Of a stretch of DNA of 64,000 nt, positions 1 to 7,989 are shown one piece after another. Below the pieces are notes generated by a model. The model saw only the letters and a list, made by a program, of their open reading frames with translations. It was not told where the DNA came from and ran no database searches. The stretch covers positions 1,720,082-1,784,081 of the forward strand of contig NZ_JAQYUU010000001.1 of the NCBI RefSeq assembly GCF_028728205.1. Reading direction: 5' to 3'. This stretch comes from Clostridium sp. 'White wine YQ' (GTDB taxonomy: Bacteria > Bacillota > Clostridia > Clostridiales > Clostridiaceae). A program made the position numbers and the translations under genes. Position 1 is the first letter of the stretch; every line of letters starts with the position of its first letter.

Positions 1-35
1 ACGTTTTGTTTGTACCCTTATTACAAACAAAACGT
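1..35 (-). terminator. Inverted repeat, likely terminator of the sugar-binding gene
   Basis: A perfect 14-bp inverted repeat (1-14 and 22-35) with a 7-nt loop lies 8 nt past the stop of the gene that ends at 43. The expected U-run would fall left of base 1 and cannot be seen, so the terminator call rests on the stem and its position. Confidence 0.6.
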
Positions 36-42
36 CCCTATT

Positions 43-1104
43 CTATACATTTAAGTAGTTACTATACAATCTTTTATAAACATCTTCAAATTTATAAAAT
101 CCTGTTCCTAAAATAGCTGTGTTTACATTAGAACTATCCACACTTACTGGCGTAAGTAAAATAGATGGCACATCTACCTTACCATTATTTACTGTATCAG
201 TTGTTTCTATTGCTTCTCCCCTCATAAATTTTATAGCTACGTCTATTGCAGTTTTTCCTAGTTGTCTTGTATCTTTAAAAACAGTCATAGATTGAGTTCC
301 ATCAATTATTCTTCTAATTGCATCTATATCTGCATCTTGCCCTGTTACAGCAACCCTTCCCGCTAAGCCTTGCTCCTTTAACGCCTCAATTGCTGCCCCT
401 GCAATAGCATCATTAGGAGCTAAGATTGCATCTACTCTATTATTATTTGCCATTAATGATTCTTTTACTATATTATAGCCATTCTTTGGATCCCAATTAT
501 CTACTATCTTATCTGTAACTATTCTTATCTCCCCTCTACTAACTAGAGGCTGTATATATTCCATTGCTCCCCTCTTAAAAGAATTTCCCCCAGCATCACC
601 AGAGAGAATAATATAATTACCCCTTGGAACTTTTTTTGTGAGATACTTTCCTTGAAGTTCTCCAATCATTAAATTATTAAAAGCTATAAATAAATCTACA
701 TCAGAATTTTTTATTAGTTCTTCATAAGAAATCACTTTAATACCTTCATTATGAGCATCCTTAACTAATTCAGCTTCAACTTCTGGAACCACTGGCGTTA
801 TTATTAGTAGATCCACTCCTTCTTTTATTAATTCTTCTACTTGCTCATCTTGTTTCTTTAAATTAAATTCAGAATATACTATCTTTAATAAAACATTTTG
901 TTGCTTTGCCTCATCTTCCATGGCTTCCTTATCCCTAACCCATCTTAATTCTCTCTGATTAGGCAAAGTTACACCTATCACTTCATGCTCTCTGTGCTTA
1001 CATTCATATAATATTTCTAAATACTCTATGTTTAAGCTCTCTTTATTAATATATCTAGCTATAATACTTAAATCCTCAGGTATCGATAAATACAAACCCA
1101 TCAC
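43..1104 (-). CDS. Sugar-binding protein, XylF/RbsB-like, without signal peptide
   Basis: This 353-residue protein is a type 1 periplasmic-binding-protein fold of the xylose/ribose class. The body runs from about residue 42 (VIGVTLPNQRELRW) through PNDAIAGAAIEAL to the XylF-like AVTGQDADIDAIRRI and GTQSMTVFKDTRQLGK segments. Such proteins normally bind a sugar for an ABC importer or a membrane sensor. Here the first 40 residues are not hydrophobic and carry no lipobox, and the DNA just upstream does not encode a signal peptide in another frame. No permease or ATPase gene adjoins it. It could be a cytosolic sugar sensor, or a decayed or relocated receptor. The start is GTG at 1104 or the adjacent ATG at 1101; the purine-rich AGAAAAGG sits unusually close to both. 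The gene appears monocistronic between two hairpins. The fold is clear; ligand and location are unknown. Confidence 0.75.
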   Translation of the reverse strand: MMGLYLSIPEDLSIIARYINKESLNIEYLEILYECKHREHEVIGVTLPNQRELRWVRDKEAMEDEAKQQNVLLKIVYSEFNLKKQDEQVEELIKEGVDLLIITPVVPEVEAELVKDAHNEGIKVISYEELIKNSDVDLFIAFNNLMIGELQGKYLTKKVPRGNYIILSGDAGGNSFKRGAMEYIQPLVSRGEIRIVTDKIVDNWDPKNGYNIVKESLMANNNRVDAILAPNDAIAGAAIEALKEQGLAGRVAVTGQDADIDAIRRIIDGTQSMTVFKDTRQLGKTAIDVAIKFMRGEAIETTDTVNNGKVDVPSILLTPVSVDSSNVNTAILGTGFYKFEDVYKRLYSNYLNV

Positions 1105-1152
1105 CTTTTCTCAATCACTCACTAATTATCATATTCAAGTGAAATGGCAATT

Positions 1153-1164
1153 GGAACATGTTCC
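1153..1164. promoter_or_regulatory. Perfect 12-bp palindrome upstream of the sugar-binding gene
   Basis: GGAACATGTTCC lies about 50 bp upstream of the start of the sugar-binding gene and just past the terminator of the next gene. It is a reasonable operator candidate by position and symmetry, but no regulator can be assigned. Half-site spacing is 2 nt, so it does not match the Gram-positive LexA box (GAAC-N4-GTTC). Confidence 0.35.
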
Positions 1165-1181
1165 TACAGGTTAACTATAAA

Positions 1182-1209
1182 AACCGTGCTAGTTTTATCT
1201 AGCACGGTT
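1182..1209 (-). terminator. Rho-independent terminator of the DUF1259 gene
   Basis: An 11-bp perfect stem (AACCGTGCTAG / CTAGCACGGTT) with a 6-nt loop is followed on the minus strand by a T-run. It lies 10 nt after the stop at 1219. Confidence 0.85.
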
Positions 1210-1218
1210 AAAACTAAT

Positions 1219-1803
1219 CTAGCAACTAATTGCTCTTAAAGCTTGCGCTACTTTCCTTGCAAAATCTAATGGACAGTCTATAGATTCAAAATTAACATAT
1301 ACAAGTCTTGGAGTATCAAATAACCAACGGCTGTTAATTGAAGTAACGATTATACCAACTCTTCTAAGTGCACCAACAAAAGCATTGACCTCCTGCTGCA
1401 ATAAAGGTACTTCTCCTAGATTTAGTGTTCTTCCATTCCTATCAGGATTCTCAAAAGAAAATCTTGCACCTATTGCTAAAGGTGAACGAGTTCTTCTTCC
1501 AAGTATTTCAACGTTTAAGTTTCTATTAAAGCCTACTACGCACAAGTTATTTCTATCTACAAAGATATTAGACCTCAATATTGATGCGAATCTTCTGCAA
1601 ACAGTGCATTCTCTATTGCAACAGTTTAGATTTCTGTTCAACGGATCATTGTTTATAAAATTATTATTGTTTATGAAATTTTCATTGTTTATCTGGTTAT
1701 CATTATTTATCAAGTTATCATTGTTTATGAAGTTATCATTGTTTATGAAGTTATCATTGTCTAAATTTGAATTTTCTTCACCAAGGTTAAAAAAGTTATC
1801 CAT
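1219..1803 (-). CDS. DUF1259 (LppY/LpqO-like) protein with N-terminal Asn-rich repeat
   Basis: This 194-residue protein has three parts. Residues about 13-54 are a tandem hexapeptide repeat of the type NDNFIN, encoded by roughly 18-bp DNA units. Residues 61-69 hold a cysteine cluster (C61, C62, C66, C69). Residues about 85-194 resemble DUF1259, with GEVPLLQQEVNAFVGALRR, a GIIVTSIN strand and a LVYVNFES strand. There is no signal peptide or membrane segment. A strong SD (AAGGAG) precedes ATG 1803. The function of DUF1259 is unknown. The Asn-rich repeat and cysteines could suit a coat or matrix protein, but that is inference. The gene stands alone between its own terminator and the next terminator upstream. 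Repeat number is likely to vary between strains. Confidence 0.75.
   Translation of the reverse strand: MDNFFNLGEENSNLDNDNFINNDNFINNDNLINNDNQINNENFINNNNFINNDPLNRNLNCCNRECTVCRRFASILRSNIFVDRNNLCVVGFNRNLNVEILGRRTRSPLAIGARFSFENPDRNGRTLNLGEVPLLQQEVNAFVGALRRVGIIVTSINSRWLFDTPRLVYVNFESIDCPLDFARKVAQALRAISC
1651..1762 (-). repeat. In-frame tandem repeat of about 18 bp encoding NDNFIN
   Basis: Six or so imperfect copies of a unit reading ATTGTTTATGAAGTTATC on the plus strand lie within the DUF1259 gene. The unit is a multiple of three, so copy-number slippage keeps the reading frame. Confidence 0.85.
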
Positions 1804-1924
1804 ACACCCATCTCCTTGTCTTTTATTTATAGAGACAATTTCTTATCCCTATGTAACATGAGAGTGTGTATATACTACATAATATTCCTTAATAATTTTT
1901 TTGTGAACATATATATTAAAATAT

Positions 1925-1966
1925 AAAAAAAAAGAGTGCATTGTCTTAAATAAATGCAATACACTC
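1925..1966 (-). terminator. Rho-independent terminator of the endonuclease-fold gene
   Basis: Arms 1934-1943 and 1957-1966 (GAGTGCATTG with one G-U wobble) are followed on the minus strand by a T-run from 1933 to 1925. They lie just after the stop at 1979. Confidence 0.8.
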
Positions 1967-1978
1967 CATTATAAACAA

Positions 1979-2938
1979 CTAGCACTTTAAGTCTAATCTA
2001 GAAACCACACTAGCATGATCTGATGGCCAAAGCCTAGTAAAAGTTCTATCTTCTTGAGCTTCACCAACTAATTCATCCTTCAGTACATTCCAATTAATAT
2101 TCTTCTTAACTAAGATCAAGTCAATTCTTTCACTTAAGGTAGATAGAGCATTTAGCACATCACTATCTTGGTGGGCAGTAAATCCATTCCCAACGCCACC
2201 TACAACCCAAGTATCTGATAAACCTGCTGCTATTAAATTATTATAGGTTAATCCAACATAAGCATTTGAATTAAAGTCACCCAAAAGAATAAGAGGAAGA
2301 TTTGTATTTGCTGGGCCTGCTAATAGTTCATTTGCCTGAGCAACTTGCACTTGTAAATCAAGCGGTTGAAGATGAGTATTAATGAGTCTGAACTTCTTTC
2401 CTTTAATACAAGCATTAATATATGACCAGCCCTGTAGAAGTGTAACTGTTTTCCCTCCTATTTGAACTTGAAGATTAGTTGTAAAATTAGCTTCTTGTTT
2501 ACTAATAACCTCTACATCACTATCCCTACGAATTAAAATAGCATCCCTATCAATTAATCTAACTAGATTTCCTGTACTTGCAGGAAGTACAACATTTGCA
2601 TTGAAGTTTTGTGCTGCAACTCTATACCTAACGCCTTTCTTTGCTAATTCATAAAGAAGAATATCTATAAAATTAAAAACAACTTTTTTTGCATTTGGAG
2701 GAATTAGCTCAACAATAACAGCTTCTTGTAAACCAATAAGATCTGGCTTCTTTAATGCTATCTGGCTAGCTATTGCCTTTGCTCTTTCTGGAAAATTGGT
2801 AGCAAGGAATTGACGATAAGCCTCTGTAACACGCTCTGGGATTTGCTGAGGTGTCGCCATAAATATAGGTGTTACGTCTTCACCTTGATAAATATTCCAA
2901 GTCATTACTGTAAGTCCTATTTTATCCAATGGAAGCAT
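1979..2938 (-). CDS. Endonuclease/exonuclease/phosphatase (EEP) family protein
   Basis: This is a 319-residue EEP-superfamily metal-dependent phosphodiesterase fold. Visible motifs in order are TWNIYQG (13-19), DLIGLQEA (66-73, metal-binding Glu), INTHLQP, LLGDFNS, ERIDLILV and the C-terminal catalytic SDHASV (about 305-310). The full catalytic set is present, so the enzyme should be active. Substrates in this family range from DNA to phosphoinositides and sphingomyelin and cannot be read from sequence. No signal peptide is present, so it is cytosolic or packaged by another route. A strong SD (GGGGGG) lies before ATG 2938. It is monocistronic with its own terminator. Confidence 0.85.
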   Translation of the reverse strand: MLPLDKIGLTVMTWNIYQGEDVTPIFMATPQQIPERVTEAYRQFLATNFPERAKAIASQIALKKPDLIGLQEAVIVELIPPNAKKVVFNFIDILLYELAKKGVRYRVAAQNFNANVVLPASTGNLVRLIDRDAILIRRDSDVEVISKQEANFTTNLQVQIGGKTVTLLQGWSYINACIKGKKFRLINTHLQPLDLQVQVAQANELLAGPANTNLPLILLGDFNSNAYVGLTYNNLIAAGLSDTWVVGGVGNGFTAHQDSDVLNALSTLSERIDLILVKKNINWNVLKDELVGEAQEDRTFTRLWPSDHASVVSRLDLKC

Positions 2939-3023
2939 AGTTCTCCCCCCCTTTACTCCCTATATTACCTTTATATGCTTGGACACCATATTATGTGAAT
3001 CTTTTTATAACACAAAAAATAAA

Positions 3024-3047
3024 AGACGTTTTGGGTTCAAAACGTCT
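3024..3047 (-). terminator. Rho-independent terminator of the GT51 gene
   Basis: Perfect 10-bp stem AGACGTTTTG / CAAAACGTCT with a GGTT loop, followed on the minus strand by TTTTATTTTTTG. Confidence 0.9.
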
Positions 3048-3053
3048 CTTTTA

Positions 3054-3800
3054 CTATTTCAATCTTATTTGTTTATTATAAATTTCATTTCCTTCTGCTT
3101 CACTTATTACCTTACTATCCACCATACTTTGTATTACTTGCTTTTGCCTTTCTCTAGCTAGTATAAAGTTATTATATGGATCATAACTACTTGGAGCATT
3201 AGGAAGTCCAGCTAGCATAGTAAGTTCTCCTGAATTTAATTCTGATGGTTTCCTTCCAAAATAGTTCTCTGAAGCCATATATAATCCATAAGCTCCATGT
3301 CCAAAATAAACTATATTAGAATATAAGGCTAAGGTTTCTTCTTTACTCATGGTATCATACACTCCAATTGCATAGATTCCCTCAAGTAGCTTCCACTGTA
3401 ATTGCTTTGTTCTGCTACTTAAAAGAGTATTATGAACTAACTGCTGAGTTATTGTAGAGCCTCCTTGGACAAGCTCTCCGCTTTTGATATCTACATATAC
3501 TGCTCTAGCTATCCCCTTTGGGTCAACACCTGGATTCTTTAAGAAACTTCGGTCTTCTGTAGCTATTAATGCTTTCTTATACATTTCAGGTATCTCATTA
3601 TAACTTAAATACTTACTGTTATTTTCTTCTATGCTAGTATTTACATTGGCACGTATCTTATCATCAATCTTGTTTATATTAGTAAAATAAAATTTAAGTC
3701 CAAACCATCCTATGCATAAAACTACAAGTATAAAAATAAGGAATTTAAACAAAGTTAGCAGGCAGCCTCTTTTTTTACGTCTCTTTTTATCCTTTGCCAT
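3054..3800 (-). CDS. Monofunctional peptidoglycan glycosyltransferase (GT51)
   Basis: This 248-residue protein polymerises lipid II into glycan strands at the outer face of the membrane. A basic cytosolic tail (1-12) and one membrane segment (about 14-38) precede a GT51 domain. Motif 1 is ATEDRSF (catalytic Glu82) and motif 2 is QGGSTITQQL (112-121). KLLEGIYAI, the LALYSNIVYFGHGAYGL helix and AGLPNAPSSYDPY follow. There is no transpeptidase domain, so it is an MtgA-like monofunctional enzyme. In motif 1 the usual His (EDxxFxxHxG) is Asn. I chose ATG 3800 because GGGGGGA lies 7 nt upstream; the in-frame ATG at 3818 has no SD. An 11-bp inverted repeat (3822-3832/3851-3861) sits just upstream. 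Confidence 0.9.
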   Translation of the reverse strand: MAKDKKRRKKRGCLLTLFKFLIFILVVLCIGWFGLKFYFTNINKIDDKIRANVNTSIEENNSKYLSYNEIPEMYKKALIATEDRSFLKNPGVDPKGIARAVYVDIKSGELVQGGSTITQQLVHNTLLSSRTKQLQWKLLEGIYAIGVYDTMSKEETLALYSNIVYFGHGAYGLYMASENYFGRKPSELNSGELTMLAGLPNAPSSYDPYNNFILARERQKQVIQSMVDSKVISEAEGNEIYNKQIRLK

Positions 3801-3821
3801 AAATCTTCCCCCCGTCATTAT

Positions 3822-3861
3822 TATAGGGTTTTAAGTTAAGTTTCCTATAAAAAACCCTATA
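3822..3861. repeat. Inverted repeat upstream of the GT51 gene
   Basis: TATAGGGTTTT (3822-3832) and its complement (3851-3861) can form an 11-bp hairpin about 22 nt before the GT51 start. On the minus strand it has no U-run on its 3' side, so an operator or leader hairpin fits better than a terminator. Confidence 0.45.
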
Positions 3862-3922
3862 AGCCCTCTTACATTCCACAAACCCCTTACTTTATTATCG
3901 TAATTTTACTATTTTTCTTATC

Positions 3923-5851
3923 TTAAGCATATCTTTTTGAGTTAATAATATCGTAGTATGAATTTACAGTTAGGAAATAATAAATCATGTAAATAATTGT
4001 GTATGCACCTATAGTTATAATTATAGGCAATGTTAAATTTAATCTAGTGATTTTTGCCAAAAGAGTTGATGCAACTAAGCTGTGTATTATTCCTATTACT
4101 AAAGGAAGAGCAAAAACCATAAAAATCTGTTTGCTTATAGATGATTTAATTTCCTTGTTTGTGACCCCAATCTTTCTTAGGATTTCATATCTATTTTTAT
4201 CATCACTAGCCTCTGATAATTGTTTAAAGAAGATTATGCTACCTGTAGCAACTAAGAATACAAGACCTAAGAATGCTCCTATAAAAATTATAAGCCCTGA
4301 ATAAGTAAGCCCTGCTCTATAATCCTCATAATATGCAGAATAGTTAAAATAGCTTCCATCTGTTTTAGGTAGTTTATTATTGATTAATCTTATAAATTCA
4401 TTAGTAAGCTCTTCGCTATCCTTTTTATTATCAGTAATATATCCCTTTATTCTATATAGATTGTCTTTTAAGTAATACTTATTATAAACTTCGTCTTTTA
4501 CAACTACTACTCTTCTAATCATTCCTGTGTTTACAAGAGAATAGTCTTTATAGTCTTTAACTTTTAGGGTCTGCTTCTGATTATTAGTATCTATATTAAT
4601 TGTCTTACCTGCATAATTGTTTTTTGTAGTAAAGTTTAAAATCTCATCGTAAATTACAACTTCATCATTACTATTTAACTCTACCATATCCTTTAATCCA
4701 CGTGCACTTGCAACTTTATTATAGTTACTTTCTGATATTAAATAAAAGTTTGACGCCTGGTCTGCATCTACCCAAAATCCATGAACTTTGGCAAAGTTCA
4801 TATCTACAGATGATAATATTTTATTTTTAGGATACTTTGAAATTATATCCTCTACATTTTTATCTAAGGATGTATTATTGCTTGCAAATGCATACGTAAA
4901 GGCATGATTTTTTTGCAAATTAATTGTAAGGTCATAATAGAAACTTGAAGATACCTCCATTGCAGTTAAAGTTGCTGCGCTCAATACTGCAATTATTGCT
5001 AAAGTTCTAGCACTTCCTTTGATTCTATATAAAAGCTGAGAAGTTCCTACCATGTTTATACCGCTATAGTATCTTCTCTTATTCTTCTTTGAAAGTTTAA
5101 TAACTAGTAAAGTCAAGGAAGAGAAAAGTAAGAAGGTTCCTATTACAGTAAGTATTAAAGTTACTGGTATGGCAAATACACTTAAAGCCAATGGTCCTTT
5201 TGTATATAATAAATAACCTGCAGCTATAAATATAATAGCTAATGCTGATCTAATTAGAGATGCCTTTGGCTCTCTTTCCCCTTCATTTTCAGCCTTAAAT
5301 AGCTCTATAAGCTTAAATTTATATATTAGTCTATAGCCGTTAATTGAAGTTAGGAGGAACAATATTGAAAATATTATAGCTGTATTTATAACAGCCTTAA
5401 TAGGTATCATAAATGAAATACTTGCAGAAAAGCCCATAAGTTTAATAAGTAACATTATAAATAGCTTAGAAAGTAAGCCTCCAACAAGAATACCAGCGAT
5501 AAGGGCAAGTATACCCATAACAATGTTTTCATAGAAAAGCATTCTTCCTATTTCTTTTTTTCTAATTCCAAGTAAAGAATAAAGCGCAACTTCCTTCTTT
5601 CTTTTTCTAATAAAGAAAGAATTAGAATACCAAATAAATATGGAAACAAACACTGCAACCACTATAGCTGCTGCCTTAAATACTGCTGCAAAATTCACCG
5701 AAGATCCTACAGCCTCTTGAACCTTTGTATTATATTGAATTGAGGTAAAAGTAAAGTAAATCATTATACTAAATATCATCGATACAAAGTATAAAAAGTA
5801 GTTGTAAAAATTTCTTTTTATATTTTTAAAGGCAATATCAAATAAGCCCAT
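3923..5851 (-). CDS. BceB-like FtsX-family ABC permease (peptide detoxification)
   Basis: This 642-residue membrane protein has the topology of BceB-type permeases. One N-terminal segment (about 17-38) and one near 55-75 precede an FtsX core (about 105-190), more segments to about 255, and segments near 285-300. A large extracellular domain (about 305-510) follows, then three C-terminal segments (about 520-545, 575-600, 608-630). Family members remove antimicrobial peptides such as bacitracin from their lipid target and signal flux to the partner histidine kinase. It lies 39 bp downstream of its ATPase gene and near the BceS/BceR-type pair. A clear SD (AAGGAG) precedes ATG 5851. The inducing peptide cannot be told from sequence. 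Confidence 0.9.
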   Translation of the reverse strand: MGLFDIAFKNIKRNFYNYFLYFVSMIFSIMIYFTFTSIQYNTKVQEAVGSSVNFAAVFKAAAIVVAVFVSIFIWYSNSFFIRKRKKEVALYSLLGIRKKEIGRMLFYENIVMGILALIAGILVGGLLSKLFIMLLIKLMGFSASISFMIPIKAVINTAIIFSILFLLTSINGYRLIYKFKLIELFKAENEGEREPKASLIRSALAIIFIAAGYLLYTKGPLALSVFAIPVTLILTVIGTFLLFSSLTLLVIKLSKKNKRRYYSGINMVGTSQLLYRIKGSARTLAIIAVLSAATLTAMEVSSSFYYDLTINLQKNHAFTYAFASNNTSLDKNVEDIISKYPKNKILSSVDMNFAKVHGFWVDADQASNFYLISESNYNKVASARGLKDMVELNSNDEVVIYDEILNFTTKNNYAGKTINIDTNNQKQTLKVKDYKDYSLVNTGMIRRVVVVKDEVYNKYYLKDNLYRIKGYITDNKKDSEELTNEFIRLINNKLPKTDGSYFNYSAYYEDYRAGLTYSGLIIFIGAFLGLVFLVATGSIIFFKQLSEASDDKNRYEILRKIGVTNKEIKSSISKQIFMVFALPLVIGIIHSLVASTLLAKITRLNLTLPIIITIGAYTIIYMIYYFLTVNSYYDIINSKRYA

Positions 5852-5890
5852 TAATTTCTCACTCCTTTAAATATCTAGTGTTCTTGTTTA

Positions 5891-6652
5891 TTACATATCA
5901 GTTAAGCCGCCGCCTAAGGTCTTAAGTACATCTAAAATTTTTTGGAAGAATTCTTTTCTAGATCCTCCCCTTGCGATTTCTGTAAATAATAAACCATCCT
6001 TGATAAAGATTATTCTCTTGCAATAACTAGCTGCAAAGGCGTCATGAGTTACCATCATAATAGTAGCTTTATTATTTTCATTTAAATCACTTAAAGCTTG
6101 AAGAAGCTCAGTTGATGACTTAGAATCTAATGCTCCAGTTGGTTCATCAGCTAAGATTAATGCTGGCTTATTTATAATAGCTCTAGCTGCAGCAGTTCTT
6201 TGCTTTTGACCACCTGAGATCTCATATGGGTACTTATTTAAAATATTATCTATCCCGAGACTTCTAGCTACTTCCCTAAGTCTATTTTCTATTTCCTTTA
6301 AATTAACCTTTGAAAGTGCAAGTGGAAGGACTATATTCTCCTTTACTGTTAAGGTATCTAAAAGATTAAAATCCTGAAATATAAATCCTAACTTATTTCT
6401 TCTAAATACAGATAGCTTCTCTTCATTCATCTTAACTATATCTTCTCCACCAATAGTAACCATTCCGCTGCTTGGTTTATCAATAGTAGATATAATATTT
6501 AAAAGTGTTGTTTTACCTGCACCAGAAGGCCCCATGATACCTACGAATTCACCTTCTTTGATATTTAGATCTATATCATGAAGTGCAGTGTATACATTGC
6601 CCCTTGATCCATAAACTTTTTTTAAGCTTTTAGCTGTTAAAACATCATTCAT
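5891..6652 (-). CDS. BceA-like ABC transporter ATP-binding protein
   Basis: This 253-residue ATPase of the MacB/LolD/BceA class powers the adjacent permease. It has Walker A GPSGAGKT (41-48), a Q-loop in FIFQDFNLLD (90-99), signature SGGQKQR (146-152), Walker B ALILADEP (164-171) and the H-loop MMVTHD. SD AAGGAG precedes ATG 6652. Expression probably starts at a regulated promoter at about 6701-6729 controlled by the BceR-like regulator (see the operator entry). It is co-transcribed with the permease. Confidence 0.92.
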   Translation of the reverse strand: MNDVLTAKSLKKVYGSRGNVYTALHDIDLNIKEGEFVGIMGPSGAGKTTLLNIISTIDKPSSGMVTIGGEDIVKMNEEKLSVFRRNKLGFIFQDFNLLDTLTVKENIVLPLALSKVNLKEIENRLREVARSLGIDNILNKYPYEISGGQKQRTAAARAIINKPALILADEPTGALDSKSSTELLQALSDLNENNKATIMMVTHDAFAASYCKRIIFIKDGLLFTEIARGGSRKEFFQKILDVLKTLGGGLTDM

Positions 6653-6700
6653 ATCTATTCTCCTTTATATCTTGTTTCGAACTACAATATTATTGTACAA

Positions 6701-6765
6701 AGTATAGCATATTCAATCCATTTCTCTTCCTTACAAAACAATATTTTAACCTTACAATATTGTCA
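6701..6765 (-). promoter_or_regulatory. Promoter with BceR-type operator for the ABC genes
   Basis: On the minus strand TGACA-ATAT-TGTAA (6752-6765) exactly fits the TNACA-N4-TGTAA consensus reported for BceR-like regulators. A second TTGTAAGG half-site (6729-6736) repeats the TTGTAAGG at 6750-6757 with a 21-bp period, about two helical turns, and abuts the -35 region. A -10 element TATACT maps to 6701-6706 and no good -35 hexamer is present, as expected for an activated promoter. Confidence 0.7.
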
Positions 6766-6820
6766 CATATGAATATCCTTTACGAAAACTAGATTAATTG
6801 TAGTTGGATATTCAAGGCGA

Positions 6821-6908
6821 TTGTAAAAAAGTTTAGTCATTCTTTTTCGTGGGCCCCTCGCAGCCACTACGTGGGGTGTAACGAAATTATAGAATGACTT
6901 TTTTTTAC
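6821..6908. repeat. Inverted-repeat element with a GC-rich core between kinase and ABC genes
   Basis: Outer arms AGTCATTCT (6835-6843) and AGAATGACT (6891-6899) are flanked by TGTAAAAAA on the left and its complement on the right. Inner arms TTCGT (6846-6850) and ACGAA (6881-6885) are nested inside. The core 6851-6879 is much richer in G and C than the surrounding DNA and holds small CCAC/GTGG pairings. A T-run follows the stem on both strands, so it could act as a bidirectional terminator, a small-RNA locus or a MITE-like element. I do not recognise a named family. Confidence 0.55.
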
Positions 6909-6933
6909 AGCACCTATTAAAATTATTAACAAA

Positions 6934-6954
6934 AAAAGTGGCAACGCCACTTTT
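6934..6954 (-). terminator. Rho-independent terminator after the histidine kinase
   Basis: Perfect 9-bp stem AAAAGTGGC / GCCACTTTT with a 3-nt loop, immediately after the stop codon at 6955. It separates the RR-HK transcript from the ABC operon. Confidence 0.85.
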
Positions 6955-7989
6955 CTAATCCTCTGAAACCTCATAATAGTCTATAAGTTTGGGAAACACA
7001 ATTGTAACCCTAGTATACTCTCCATACTTTGATTCAATAGTTATATCATGCCCTAGCTTTCTTGCAAGCTTTTTAGAGAGGTATAGACCCATTCCCGTAG
7101 ATTTGTAGTTCTCTCTTCCATTATACCCCGTAAAGCCTTTATCAAAGACTCTATGAAGGTCTTCTTCCTTTATTCCAATACCATTATCATCTATAACTAA
7201 TTTTTGAGCCTTCTCTTCTACCATTCCATATACCTTAATCCTTCCACCCATGGAAGTATACTTTAGGGAATTAGCTAGGATTTGATCTACAATAAATGCT
7301 AGCCACTTTTTATCTGTTGTAACTATTAGTTCTGTATTTTCTATCTCTATATTTATTTTCTTATTAATAAAGGTTTTTGCCTGTTTTTTAACCCCTTCTT
7401 TAACTAATCTATCTAGTTCAAGCTCATTTATAAGATAATCTTTAGAGAAATCATCTATTTTTGAGTAGTACAGTGCCTGCTCAATATAATTTTCAATTTT
7501 ATCTATTTCCTCTTCAAGACTATATAAAATTTCTTTACTTGGATTTTTAGCATTGTTTTCAATTAATAATCTGCTTGCAGATATAGGAGTCTTAACTTGA
7601 TGCACCCAAGAAGTTATAAACTCTTCATAATCTTTTTTATGTTCTTGAAGACTTAATATCTTTGAGCTTTGCTCATTAAATAAAGCTTTAAGCACCTCAT
7701 GATGAAGAATTTGTTCATGAGTCTTAGGTGCCATAAGTCTATCCATAATTTCATCACTGTTATTCTCAACAATGTTATTTAAATTTTTATAATAATCTCT
7801 GAGCCTAAGATATCCCGCTATTAAATAAATAATAAAAAAGGTCAAAGAAACTAAATTAATATATAGTACATTTTCAACATTTACTTTCTTAGAACCATCT
7901 AAGAAAATTACTAAGGATATAAATAACATAAGCAGTGCATAAAAAAGCAGTGTAAATTTTCTATCAGCTAAATATTTAGTGAATTTCAT
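6955..7989 (-). CDS. BceS-like intramembrane-sensing histidine kinase
   Basis: This 344-residue kinase has two membrane segments (about 12-30 and 42-62) joined by a very short loop and no sensory domain. This is typical of BceS-type kinases, which read transporter activity rather than the peptide itself. H-box SWVHQVKTPISA carries His130, N-box residues lie in ILANSLKYTS, and the G-boxes are VIDDNGIGI and STGMGLYLSKKL. It overlaps the regulator gene by 4 nt and so is translationally coupled. It should phosphorylate the regulator encoded at 7986-8660 when the BceAB-like transporter is busy. Confidence 0.92.
   Translation of the reverse strand: MKFTKYLADRKFTLLFYALLMLFISLVIFLDGSKKVNVENVLYINLVSLTFFIIYLIAGYLRLRDYYKNLNNIVENNSDEIMDRLMAPKTHEQILHHEVLKALFNEQSSKILSLQEHKKDYEEFITSWVHQVKTPISASRLLIENNAKNPSKEILYSLEEEIDKIENYIEQALYYSKIDDFSKDYLINELELDRLVKEGVKKQAKTFINKKINIEIENTELIVTTDKKWLAFIVDQILANSLKYTSMGGRIKVYGMVEEKAQKLVIDDNGIGIKEEDLHRVFDKGFTGYNGRENYKSTGMGLYLSKKLARKLGHDITIESKYGEYTRVTIVFPKLIDYYEVSED

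Noticed and set aside
1153..1164. GGAACATGTTCC as a LexA (SOS) box
   Set aside because: Gram-positive LexA boxes have GAAC-N4-GTTC; here the half-sites are 2 nt apart.
1651..1762. Repeats as a CRISPR array
   Set aside because: The units are contiguous, in frame and encode a peptide repeat; there are no unique spacers.
1385..1861. 158-codon plus-strand ORF
   Set aside because: It is antisense to the DUF1259 gene, low in complexity, and lacks an SD; it mirrors the repeat.
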